From: Lentinus brumalis
Lineage: Eukaryota; Basidiomycota; Agaricomycetes; Polyporales; Polyporaceae
Length of the DNA: 64,000 bases
NCBI GenBank assembly: GCA_001792895.1
Contig: MARA01000018.1
Span: 372,001-436,000 of the forward strand
Reading direction: 5' to 3'
The translations under genes were made by a program, and so were the position numbers. Shown here piece after piece: positions 44,503 to 55,238 of the stretch; the first letter of the stretch is position 1; every line of letters starts with the position of its first letter. The notes under the pieces are model-generated. The model was not told where the DNA came from. It saw only the letters and a program-made list of their open reading frames with translations, and did not search any database.

Positions 44503-47232
44503 ATGGACACTGTCTCTGAAGCTACTCCGTATTCTAATCGCTATAGGACTCGCGACCACCAGTCTCTTGCCTGTGAAGATAACCGAGAATATCTCGACGA
44601 CTACCGTGCCAAGTTGGTTGAAGACATGGCCAACTCCACTGTTGGTCTCAGAGACGAGTTCATCGACAAGGTTCTCAAGATTCCTGACGACGTCGACCTG
44701 AAGCAATGCCGGCGTCCGCGGATTGCGAAGAACCCGTTCCTCAAGCTGGAGAAGGCCGGGGACCTGAGCGAAGGAGAGATCTCCGATGAGATGGTGAGTG
44801 GTTGTTCGTCGTCTCGGTGGTTGTGACTTACCACTTGTTCAGACACGGGTTATCAACACGTACGGGCTCGCCCCCGGCTTGAGTGCCGTTCTCTGTGAAA
44901 ACGCTCCCGACTCCCTCACCGTTGACAACCTCGGGCAGAAGGTCGACTCCGCCTTGTACACACGAGAGCTCGCACCTACCGACAGCAAGCCACACTGGGC
45001 CGATCAGCTCCTGCCGATCGAGTACAAGAGGCACCAAACTCGTGGCGATCCTTTCGACGACACAAAGCCAGGCGTCGAAGCCGACGCGAAGGACCGCAAG
45101 GAGGTCCGAGGTCAGGTCATCAGCTACGCCGAGCTCATCTTCGCGGTCCAGCAGCGCCTTCACCTCATCATGATTCTCGTCATGGGCCGCAAGTTCCGCC
45201 TCCTCTTCTGGGACCGCTCTGGCGTCGGTGTTTCGCTATCCATTGATTACTACGAACATTGGCAGCTCTTCTGCGAGGTCCTCTGGCGCATCTCCGTCCT
45301 TGCTCGCTTTCACCCCGAGCTCCTTGGCGTGGACCCTAGCGCCACTCGCATCTTCCCCAACGATCCTCGATGGACGGAGATGTCCAACGTCGGAGTAAAG
45401 TGCACTGACGACGCCGATCACAAGACACGCGAACTCGCTCCAGGCGAACTGGTAGGCGACAAACCAATCACCTACGCGTACGTACGCAAGCTCTTCCGCG
45501 CATCCCTCACAGAGGCATGGCCTCGATACCAGCTCGAGGTCCCTGACGGCGAGAACGTGCGCAAGTTCCTTGTTGGCCGCCCCTACTTCCGAGCCAAGGG
45601 CATGACCGGCAGAGGTACGCGTGGCTATGTGGCCTGGGACTGCCACGCGAAGAAGTTCGTATGGCTGAAGGACGCGTGGCGCGCGCACTACGCGCTCTTG
45701 ACAAAGGAGGGCGACATCCTCGCTCAACTCAACGCCGCGGAGGTCAGCAATGTTCCAACGCTGGTTTGTCATGGCGACATTCGCGGGCAGACGACCAAGA
45801 CCCCGGAGTTCTGGGAAATGATGCATCCCCTGGACCCCTTCCCACTCATTCCAACCACTTCGACCTCGTCTCAGGGTCCATCGAGTTCTTCTGCGGGAAC
45901 CAAACGCAAGTGGACCGATCCAGAGGTCGAGGTCCCGTCTTCAAAACCGAAGGGGCTTAACGATGGCGGGGATTCAGACTATCGCCAGGACTGTCCCCTT
46001 CGACGTCACATCCACTATCGAATCGTCGTCGAGGAAGTCTGTCTGACATTGCCGCTCTTCGAGAACGGCCAGCAGTTGGTTTCGATTATCTACGACTGTG
46101 CTCTCGGTGAGGACTCATTCACTCACCCATGTGTATCGCCGTGGCTAACGCTACCAACAGCCCACTATGAAGCAACCCAAGCGGGCTTTATACATCGCGA
46201 TGTCAGTGGCGGGAACATCCTCATCTTGCCCTGCATCGTCACGATCGAGGACGGGAGGCGTTTCATACAATGGACAGGTATCCTAACAGATTGGGAGCTC
46301 GCCAAGGGACTCTCAGATCCGCGTAAACCTCGTCAACCGGAGCGCACCGTGAGTCCACTTACGTTGTTATCATCAACTCCAGTTGTTAATCAGTATCTCA
46401 GGGTACGTGGCAATACATGTCGGTTGCGCTTCTCAACCGCCCGCAGAAGGCTGTCGAAATACCTGACGACCTGGAGTCACTCTTCTACGTCCTCCTCTAT
46501 CATGCTGTGCGTTACCTCAAGTCGAACTGCAAAAGTGTCCCCGAATGGCTTGAAGACTTCTTCGATGTCTTCAGCTACGTCGATGGCGGGTACGGTTGCG
46601 GTCACATGAAGCAAAACGCCATTGAGACCGGGAAGCTCATTCTGAACAAGGTCACGAAGACCCGGTTGATCTTCAACAGCCCCATGGACCAGCTGTTGGG
46701 GAGTCTGCTGCGGTCCTTCCAGGCTTACTACTTCGTCAAGGAGTACGACGAGAACCAGAAGAAGGCGACCCGTCAGACGGGGCTTCCGGCGACGGCGACA
46801 TCCAGCTCTTCTACCGCCCAAGCGATGCGTCCCCCGAAATACAATCCCGCCCACCGCACGCTTGACAAAAAGGTGCGCGCGAAAGTTCCCCGTGTCTCAC
46901 GCACGGCCGAGGCCGAGGAGACCCCACCACCTACTGCAAAGGATCGCGAGCTCGCAAGCGGCGTCTCCGACGCCCTGGCTTTCCTCGACTTGCTCAGCGA
47001 ATACACAAGTATGGACTGGGAGGGTGACGACAAAGAGGGAGATCGGGTCCCCGTCGACTGGCTCTCCACGAAGCCGGTCGGCCCGACGTACGTGCCAGGC
47101 AATACTTCCAACAAGAGGCAGCGCAGGTTGGATATGCTCTCTCTTCCTGCTGTTATGAACGCGCCGGAGTCTCCGACGACGAGGCGTTCTTCTCGCCCTC
47201 GCAAGGCCAAGTCAACCCTCCCTCAAATGTAG
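44503..47232 (+). CDS. FunK1 fungal-type protein kinase, copy F
   Basis: Exons 44503-44793, 44843-46106, 46161-46348 and 46402-47232 encode 857 residues in an open frame. An in-frame ATG at 44437 is rejected because it lies upstream of the TATA box. The N-terminal domain has KVDSALYTRELAP, DQLLPIEYKRH and VRGQVISYAELIF, so all three nuclease-like positions are kept (ExK as EYK). Kinase motifs are GRGTRGYVAWD, FVWLKDAWR, FIHRDVSGGNILILP, ILTDWELAK and GTWQYMS. The insert carries GTKRKWTDPE. The tail has GDRVPVDW and TSNKRQRRLD, then a second basic stretch SRPRKAKS. F is closest to B in the N-terminal half. It looks fully intact. Confidence 0.95.
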
Positions 47233-47742
47233 ACATGCCTTCTTGTTGTGCTGTAGAGTTTCGTCGTATAGAGCGCTGTGTCGAGTACTTATTATTCCGT
47301 ATCTATTGTCTGTCGACTGGTTTTGTCTTCCCTTATCAAACATATCGTTTTCAAGGAGAACCGTTGGGCCGATGCACGCGTACAGTCACTGAGGAGAGAG
47401 CTCGAGAGCGGGAATGTTCAGCAACGCCTTCATCGTGTTGCTCAGTAATCTTAATTGGCAGGATTTTAAAATCAATGACGACGAGTGTCGCTAGTGACGG
47501 ATTCTTGGGTGTTCAGTGTTCGTTGTCCATGCAAGGCGAGTGCATTACGAAAGCGTAGCTAAGCAAGTACATGAGTACATTACTACAGAATGCTATCAAA
47601 CAGTGTACCATATCACATCGCAGTGTTACAAAACGCACAGACAAGCAAGTAGCACATAGTACAGTAAGGCGAGATTCAAGGAGGTAGTGAGGTAACGAAT
47701 ATCAAGATATCTACAATAGAAGTACGAGGGAATATAAGTATA
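47233..47742. other. Convergent 3' region
   Basis: It lies between the stops of FunK1 F and the Cys4-repeat gene. The sequence turns AT-richer with several GTAC/GAGTAC runs at 47560-47640. No gene seen. Confidence 0.5.
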
Positions 47743-50700
47743 CTAACCAACAAGTCGGAAGCGCACCATGATCCTCTGCCCCGGGAAGAACTTGTGCCGT
47801 CGGTCCCAAGCGACGGTGATATCGAGGTCTCCAGTCATGGCGACTGCGACTGCAGCGCTCTTCTTGGGCTGGGCAGGGTCGAGCTCCAACTTAGGCTCAG
47901 GTTCGGCCTTCTTCTGCGTGCGCAGCGCAGGGATGCGGGGCTGGTAGAGACAGCGCAGCGCAGCGATGATCGACTCCTCCGGGCCAGCACGAACGGTCAC
48001 GAGTCTGACAGCGCGGAAGCGACAGACGATGTCAGCGGGGTCTCGACTCGCACCGCAGATGGGGGATGGACGACGTACGTGAATACGAGATTGAGCGCGA
48101 GGCTGAGGTCGCGAATGACCGTATTGACCATCGCGTCGACCGAGCCGCCAGAGGGGTCCGCGACGATTGAGTATTCGCCGTCAAAGCCGAACACCATCGG
48201 TTTCCGGTCTGCACCCTGTAGCGCCTTCAGCTGCACATAGCGCATCTGAGCTGCCTTGAAGTCGTCGAAGCGCAGGCTCAGCGTCTCCAGGAGTGCGGCG
48301 AAGTGTTGGTATGCGGGCTAAGTTGCATGGCGGTCGAGTGAGTCGAGCTCCCGTTGACGTGAGGGTAAAGAACGGCGGCGACGTACCAGGTCCTCCAGTG
48401 TCTCAGGAACTTGATCCTTGTCGGGACTGGCTTCGACAACTCCGACCATGCCTCCGCTCGCGGCAGCACGCTGAGCCGCATGCATACCCTCAGCGAACAA
48501 CAATGCCTCGTCATCGGGAAGACCCTCCTGCCCATGCTTCGACATATGCCAACGCCTGCGTCTGGTGGCCCGACACCGCGGACACATCTTCCACCTGTAC
48601 TGTTCCGGCAGCATGCGCTTGCACCACGACATACTGCACTTGCGCCAGCCCGTGAAGTCGCCATTCGATGGAAGCTGTGCACTAGCTGTCAGTACGGAAC
48701 ATCCCTTATCGCAGCGACTGGCAGACAGAATATGCTTACTTCGAACTCTTCCAGTTCCTCCCGACCGGCGCGACGCTCCTGTTTGCGCAAGATACGGGTA
48801 CGCAGTCGACAGACGTCGCAGCACTTCCACTTCCAACCCGGCGCGAGTAGGTTGCCGCACTGTGGGGTGGCGCACTGTCCGCGATGCTTCTTGCCAGTGG
48901 GAGAGGCCGGGTGCTTCTTGGGCTCGGTGGGACTTGAGCCGGGTGCGGCAGTCACAGCCACGGGAGCCGAGACTTCGTCCTCGCTCTCCGCCGGTTCGAC
49001 TTCAGACTCTCCCTCGTCGGTGGAGTCCTCGAGCGGTGTGAGTTCGGACTCGTCCGAGTCCCAGCCGAGCGCGAGCCATCGCTGATCGATGGCGCTGCTC
49101 GTGCGGCGACGGCGACGGGTGGATGAGCACGAAGTGTCGGGGGAGCGTTCCGGAGACGAGTCGCGCGAAGATGACGAGGAGGCGGGGGTCGCAGGTCGAG
49201 GTCCTAGAATTAAGCGAACGCGACGGATGCGCGAGGGAGTGGGGTGCACGGCAGGAGGGATGACTATGCGCAGTGGGGCATATGTGGCAGAGGAGGCTCC
49301 GGAGGCGGCGTGTGTGGCGGAGAGCTTCTGCGGTGAACCAGCGGGTCTCGCTGAGACAACCTTGGCGAGAGGTTCCTCGTCGGACGACGTGTAGTCGTGG
49401 AACATCGCAGAGAGCGGTTCCTCGTCGGAGGTTACTGGCTGCGCCACCATGACAGAGAGCGGCTCTTCGTCTGAACTCAATGGGTCGACGGCCATGGCGA
49501 CTTGCGATGTTTTCTTCGACCCGGACGGCCCACGGCTCTTAGTAGAGAGAGGCTCGTCGTCCGAAGAACTGTGATCGACGTCCATGGCGTCCGGATGTCG
49601 TTCCGTCATCTGGCGGGACTGCTCGGGAGCCATATGGGCAAGAGGTAGAGGGGCATCTCTGTATCGAGTTGGCGGCGATCTGTTGTCTTTAGACTGGGAT
49701 CCCGTCGCATACGCCTTACGTGGGACAGCGCCCACTGCGACGGCATCAGCTCGCGCACTGGCCTCGGGTGCACCCACAACGGTAGCGGCGATGGGCTCCT
49801 TCGTATGCGCCGGCGCCTTGTTCTCCTTAATCTTGTCCTGCACCGACAACGCTGTGCGCAGAGCGGAGAACCGCTCCCGGAACTGGTTCTGCCACCGCGC
49901 AAAGCCGCATTGGACGCAGAGCACGCCCTGAAACTTTGCCGGGATCATGCGGACGCATCCGGGCGCCGCGCAGACACGTTCCGCACCAGTTGCAGGAGGA
50001 ACGGGAGCCAGAGCGCGCTTGCGCTTCTTGCGAACGGGTTGAGGTGGCGCGTCGCTCATCGCAGGCGTTGGCTTGGGATCAGCCACTGGACGCGTCTCGT
50101 TGACTTTGCTAGCGGGCTCTTGAGCAGGTGTAACAGGCGCAAGTTTGGACAGCTGTGGTACTGCGATGCTCTCAGACGGATGACGGCTCCTGGCCCCGGT
50201 GCGCTGGACTGCGACGGGCTCCGCAACAACTTGACGGTTGGACATGGGGACTGGGACGGAGAAGCGTGCAGGACGCTCCATCTGCAGATCCTCTGGTGTG
50301 ATTGCGATGATTTCGCCGCGAAGGCCGTAATGCGGCATTATAGACTCCACGCGCCGCCTTGCCTCATCGTAGCTTAGGACGCTCGGGAGGGGGATAGACT
50401 TGATTGGGGGACACGGGTCATGCCCATCACGTCGCTGGAGAATATGTCGGTGGTCGGGGTGCACGAAGTGCTTGACGAGCTCGAAGACGTCGGCTGTCTG
50501 TTCAACCACGGGCATCGGAGCGGGGGGAGCCGCGGGAGGAGTTGCAGGAGGCTGGCGGGTCTGAGGAGACGGTGGGGGCATACCTTCTGGGGCGGGTCTG
50601 ATCGGCTGTAGCGCACGAATCCGCGTATTCATCCCCTGCCAGCACGGACTGCAGATGAATTGCTTGCCCGACCTGGCTTCGCGTAGCGTCACCGACAGCG

Positions 50701-51075
50701 GGGTAACGGAACACACTGAGCATGGCAGATTCTTCGCGCACAAAGAGAAATGGGGAGGAAAATGCGGCATCAGCGTTGGGCCTTGTACACAAACCACGAG
50801 TTCGGCGCGCTACCAGTTGGGCCACTCACCACCCTCTGCCTCAATGCCATTTCTCGACATGGCGCACACCGCTTCGATGGCCAGTTGTGTTCCAGCATGT
50901 TCACGCACGACGGATTCGAGCATACGCGCGTTACCTTCAGGCCCGCGCCCTCCGCCCAACCCTGAACGCGAGGGACTTTCCGAGTCGCGGTATTGGTGTT
51001 ACCGCCAGATGCGTTGGTGATCTGAGGATTGTGGGGAATGAAGACCATGCTCGCCATTGTCGACAAAGACGACAA
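47743..51075 (-). CDS. Large basidiomycete protein with repeated Cys4 zinc-binding modules
   Basis: I do not recognise a characterised family. The model starts at 51075 (MSSLSTMASMVF), has an intron at about 50705-50810, one long exon, and three or four short exons. Five short cysteine modules recur. Four have the form C-x4-C-x(10-12)-C-x2-C: CSNPSCVNMLEHNWPSKRCA plus PC, CAAPGCVRMIPAKFQGVLCV plus QC, CATPQCGNLLAPGWKWKCCD plus VC, and CSMSWCKRMLPEQYRWKMCP plus RC. A fifth, near the N-terminus, is looser (CSVC and CSPC). Basic residues follow each module, as in small zinc ribbons that bind nucleic acid or protein. Between modules 3 and 4 the acidic unit SSDEEPLS occurs four times, a possible CK2 target, beside NLS-like RKKRKRA. 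The last exon ends DRRHKFFPGQRIMVRFRLVG. The C-terminal exons and the true start are the uncertain parts. Confidence 0.75.
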
Positions 51076-51633
51076 AGAGGCCGATGGCGGAACAGGGCCA
51101 AGATAGCTGAAGATAATCCTTCAGAACCAGCGCGGACATGAAAAAATTACGCTACTCACTTCGAGATAGGCTGCGCGTGACACGCCCGAAAAGACAAAGG
51201 GGCTGCTCAGGCTTCCAGCCCGCACGAGGCAAGCAATGCAGACATCGAGCACGTCGTGGTCGGAGGCCAGGGCGTCGTGCAGGACATCGGAGACGGTGTC
51301 CGTGTCGTCGCGACGCGCTTGCGGCGTCGGTGGCGATTATTACCCGAAGGGCCACCAATTTGCGCCTTACCATACGCAGACGCGAGCAATTTTAGTGGCT
51401 GCGCCGCCGAGCGAAGCGTACACTAGCTTTCAGTATGTGGGTGCATCAGGTTTCAGGAGAAGCTACGGATGTGATTTTGATTCAATGATTGACGAATAGA
51501 CGCATGATAGACTCGGGCGACGCGTGAGACCAGGCCTGTTATGTATTGTTACATCTACTTTGCTACCTTACAGCGACATCACTTGTGCGGACAGCACTTG
51601 CAAGAAAAATGACCCCAATGCTGAGAACAGAGA
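51076..51633. other. Intergenic region
   Basis: It contains the promoter of the Cys4-repeat gene and the 3' end of the p47-like gene. I see no convincing gene. Confidence 0.5.
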
Positions 51634-53932
51634 TCACGCCCAGCGCTGGACGATGACACTGTTGGCCAAACCGGCAGCCTCGATCGTCTGGCTGTCGTCC
51701 TCCAGCGTGCGTTTCGGGAACGTCGTCATGATAACATACGGGCGCGCGTGGTGCTCGGGGTGGGAACTGTAGCGTACGTCAGTCGGACACGAGCGACGAT
51801 ATTCGAAGAGGACCACATACGCGTTGATGAAGTTACGGATATCCGCGATCGTGTGCGTGAGGTTCATCCGCGCGACCATCCTCGAGCCGTCCGCCAGGCG
51901 GATCTGCACGCTCGTCGTGGGCTTCGTCTGGTCGACCTCGAACCGGGTGCCGAAGTTCTCCGTGGACCGAGGAGCTGCCTGCGAGCTGCCGCTCGCGCTT
52001 CCAGAGGGGAATGACCCCGGGACGGAGCTCGATTCAGCAGTTGCCCCTGGGACGGGAGAGCCAAGGCGATGACCCTGGCCTGAAAACGCCTTGCGCTTGG
52101 GAGGGATGAAGTCGTCTTGCAGGCGCTTCACAACGCGCAGCTCGACAGGCTGTCCGGGGACTACGTTGAGGATGTGCGGGGGAGCGCGTCTGGGGGTCGA
52201 TACGCCATGAGTACCTACTATGATGAGATAAAGATGGGGAAAAGGCAGTGATCTTGCTATAGATGGAAAATTCCGCGTCTCATGACGACGACTGCTGTCT
52301 ATGCAAGTCCACAACGTACGAGAAGCATGAACCGCCTGGAAGTGTGGCAAAGGTAGACCAAGCAGACATGATAGCAGCGGCAAGCGCTCGAACCGTGGGT
52401 CTTTCCCCAGATGCCAACCGACAGGCAGACTATTACTCCTTTTCGAAGGAGCGTAGGTGCCAGCACAGCAGGGATTTCGGCACTTCTGACGGGAGAATAA
52501 GCATGCCGATGGGCGAAAAGCCGTCGCGCGAAGTTGGATTTCAGTGGCCTTTGCACTGGTCTCAGACGAGGATACTTTTGCGCTCGTTGCGCGGTGAAAC
52601 GAGCCAATAGCTATCCACGGGCGGCGTATATATCTCGACTTTTCACCCGTCGAAAAGGCCAGTATTCCTATCGTGCAGGATCTCCGGTCATTACGTACTC
52701 CCACTTTGAGAGGTGTACGGTGAAAGAGATGTGACAGGCCCAAGGACGGTGACCTTGCACTGTCTTCAGATCTCCGGTGGTCTTTCACATCTCTTTCTCC
52801 GCAGAGAAATCCGGGCTGGTGCACGTAATGGGCTGACCTCCGCCACTGGCAAGGGATGGTAGCAGACGCTACATACTGTAGCATACGGCTACCAGACTTG
52901 CCTGGCGCAACTCGGAGTGAAGCCAACCTGACAAGTGATCTAGGCAGCAGTTGCTCGAGTATCCAGAGTCTGCAGACGGCGGCGCACAAGGGAGGGCGCT
53001 CGGCGTCGTGTATGTGTAGCTCTCGATCCACGGATAGACGCTGATGCATAGAATGGCAGGTAGACGTACCCGGAGTTGATCTCGGCGAGGACCTGCTCGT
53101 TCGCGGGATCGTCATAACGCATGAGCTCGCCATCTTCGACCGAGAAGCCATCGCGCCAGAAGGTCAAGTGGCGGATCGCAGTCTCCTCGTCCGAGCCTGC
53201 GTCCATGCCATCAGCATATTACAAACGAGAAGGATGTAGACGAACGTACGTGCGACCTCTGCATTCGCATCGGGGATGAAGGTGCTATCGACTTCGTCGC
53301 TTCCCAGCGTGTGGCCGCCGCCAATGAATGTGCGGCCCCTTGGCGTTGAGGATCCAGAGCCGGAGCCTGGGTGAGCATGGGGAGGTCCTGCTCTGCACCA
53401 CTGATCAGATAGATGACAACGTATACGGGCAGAGGACGTACTCTGCAGCTCTCCTCAGCAAGTCCTGCACCAGATCGCCGCCTGGGACAGCGCCCTGCCT
53501 GCCGGGGTTCTGCACGGAGATACCGCTGTGCATACGCACGTCAGACACCATCCATCCACGGACATCGATACCAGCGGTGTCGAAGCGACAGTACGCACCT
53601 CCGCTCGCCACCAGCGTACCAATCTTCTCCCTCATCTCCTGGAGCCTCGTCCTCATCGTCGTCGTCATCATCCCCATGTGCATGTGCATGTCCACCACCA
53701 CCGGAAGGACCGCCGCTAGAGATGTCATTCAGAGTTGCGATGCGACGACCGCCAGAAGAAGAACTGTGTTTCTCGTATGAGAAGGGTTCCTTCCGTATGT
53801 CAGAGTGGCGTACGCGTACCTTGTCGAGGGCGTCGAGTTCCACTGGCCTACACGTCCGATGCGTGGACCGCTGTTGGACGGGAGTGTCCAGGGACTTCCT
53901 GTCCGGCGAGGAGGATTGTTCTCGTTGGACAT
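51634..53932 (-). CDS. p47/Shp1-like UBX and SEP domain protein, Cdc48 adaptor
   Basis: Proteins of this kind recruit the AAA ATPase Cdc48/p97 to ubiquitinated or membrane-fusion substrates. The start [15 protein letters not shown] at 53932 is followed by [17 protein letters not shown]. Then come [12 protein letters not shown], a His/Asp-rich stretch, DWYAGGER and [20 protein letters not shown], all typical of fungal Shp1 proteins. The SEP domain reads [20 protein letters not shown] with [14 protein letters not shown], then [20 protein letters not shown]. The UBX domain has [32 protein letters not shown] and [10 protein letters not shown], ending NSVIVQRWA. No UBA domain is visible at the N-terminus. 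The intron splitting the SEP domain (about 53070 to 52190) is close to 0.9 kb, far above the usual 50-60 nt, and holds an inverted repeat. Confidence 0.88.
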
Positions 53933-54109
53933 TGTGATATGGAAGTGGGTGTTTGAGGAGTAAGTCGAAGGTTAGTTCGCAAGACAAGCTCTAGTGCTGA
54001 GGCGGCTTTCTGGGGAAATTATAACCTGGTAAGAAAGCATCAGTATGTGGACATACGTATGCAGGGACCGGGCGTACGCTGCATTATTGCCTCGGTTACA
54101 CCACACGTC

Positions 54110-54181
54110 GCCCGTTTAGCTCAGTGGTAGAGCGCGCCACTCGTAATGGTGAGGTCGGTTGTTCAATCCAGCCAATGGGCA
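54110..54181 (+). tRNA. tRNA-Thr (CGU), copy 1
   Basis: A 72-nt cloverleaf with acceptor GCCCGTT/AATGGGC plus A, D stem GCTC/GAGC, and anticodon stem CGCCA/TGGTG. The loop CTCGTAA gives CGU, reading ACG codons. The T arm is GGTTG-TTCAATC-CAGCC. No intron. A TTTT run lies about 22 nt downstream. It is 1.1 kb upstream of FunK1 G. Confidence 0.96.
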
Positions 54182-55238
54182 TATTAATGACCGAATACAA
54201 TTTTACGTTTTACCCTTGCCGCCGAGCTTTCACGTTTTCACGGTCATGACAGAGACGTTGTCTCCCGTAGGCAGAAATTGACGGGCCTATTGACGTGCAG
54301 AGAGGACGGCCCAACAAGGTCTGCTATCAAACGCGCCCTCGAGACCGTAGGGTGGCCATTCTTCGCGTATCAAATGCGGCCGAATGCTCGGCATACCAAA
54401 AAAGCGAAATCGCCTTTCTGGGATGTGTGTCACATGGTCTCCTGCCTTACGGAGATGTGTCGTCCGTAAAAGGTAATTCTGTCTTATAAGGCAACTCCGA
54501 GCGTCCAGGAGGTTCTGCGGCCAGTCTCAAAGATCCCTGCAAGACGTTCTCGACGCCTTTCGCTCCCGTATGCGGCCTCTGAAATCACTCGGAAGTGCTC
54601 TGTCAAGGTATTCTGCCATTTGCTAGCAGTTTGGGTCGTGGTACAATATACAACAGGGCTCCCAGGGCCGTCACTCCATGTTGCCACGCTCAAAGTGCTC
54701 ATGATTCCCTCGCATCCTGGTGACAGTCTTCTTTGAACTCTCTATAGCACTTTCAGTAACTTTCGCATACTTTCCCCACAGGTCGCTATGCACTGCGTGC
54801 GTCGAGACGTCCACGACGCGTCGACGCGTCGTGGTGTATAGATCTTGACGCGTCGTCGGAGATCAAAATGATTGCTGACAAATTCTGATTCGGGACCCTA
54901 CGGTTTCGACCGGTCAATACGCTGCAGACTAACAGAGACGTTCGCTTCACTACCTCGCTGGGTTTACTGAGAGTTTTCGTCAGTTGGTCCATTACAGATG
55001 AAGACCCTGAGGCCAAGCTTTCCTCAAGTTGTGCTACCGAAGAAGTCAACATCAAGACGCGCCAAACGGTGTGACTAGTGTTTCTATACGGACGTAGACA
55101 TCAGGTAGACATCCCGCAGCTGCGAGGTGAGTTGGAGGTGACGAATTCCGGCTGGCCCACGACCACTGGTCCACTACCACATACCATACTCCAAGAACCA
55201 CGATACCTCCGTCAACGACATCAGCAAGGTGACTCGAC
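54182..55238. other. Region upstream of FunK1 G
   Basis: No intact gene. From about 55140 to 55238 the sequence aligns with the first coding bases of FunK1 D (CCATACTCCAAGAACCAC against CCATACTCTAAGAACCAC), so it is a decayed 5' exon. The promoter blocks seen in B, D and F are absent. A long palindrome is listed separately. Confidence 0.55.
54811..54834. repeat. 24-nt perfect palindrome
   Basis: The sequence CCACGACGCGTCGACGCGTC followed by GTGG equals its own reverse complement over all 24 bases. Another copy of its core GACGCGTCGTC lies at about 54847. The ACGCGT (MluI-box) core occurs twice inside it. Confidence 0.85.

Noticed and set aside
54484..55055. Minus-strand ORFs upstream of FunK1 G
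   Set aside because: Short and unconserved in appearance, with no start context or domain; probably intergenic.
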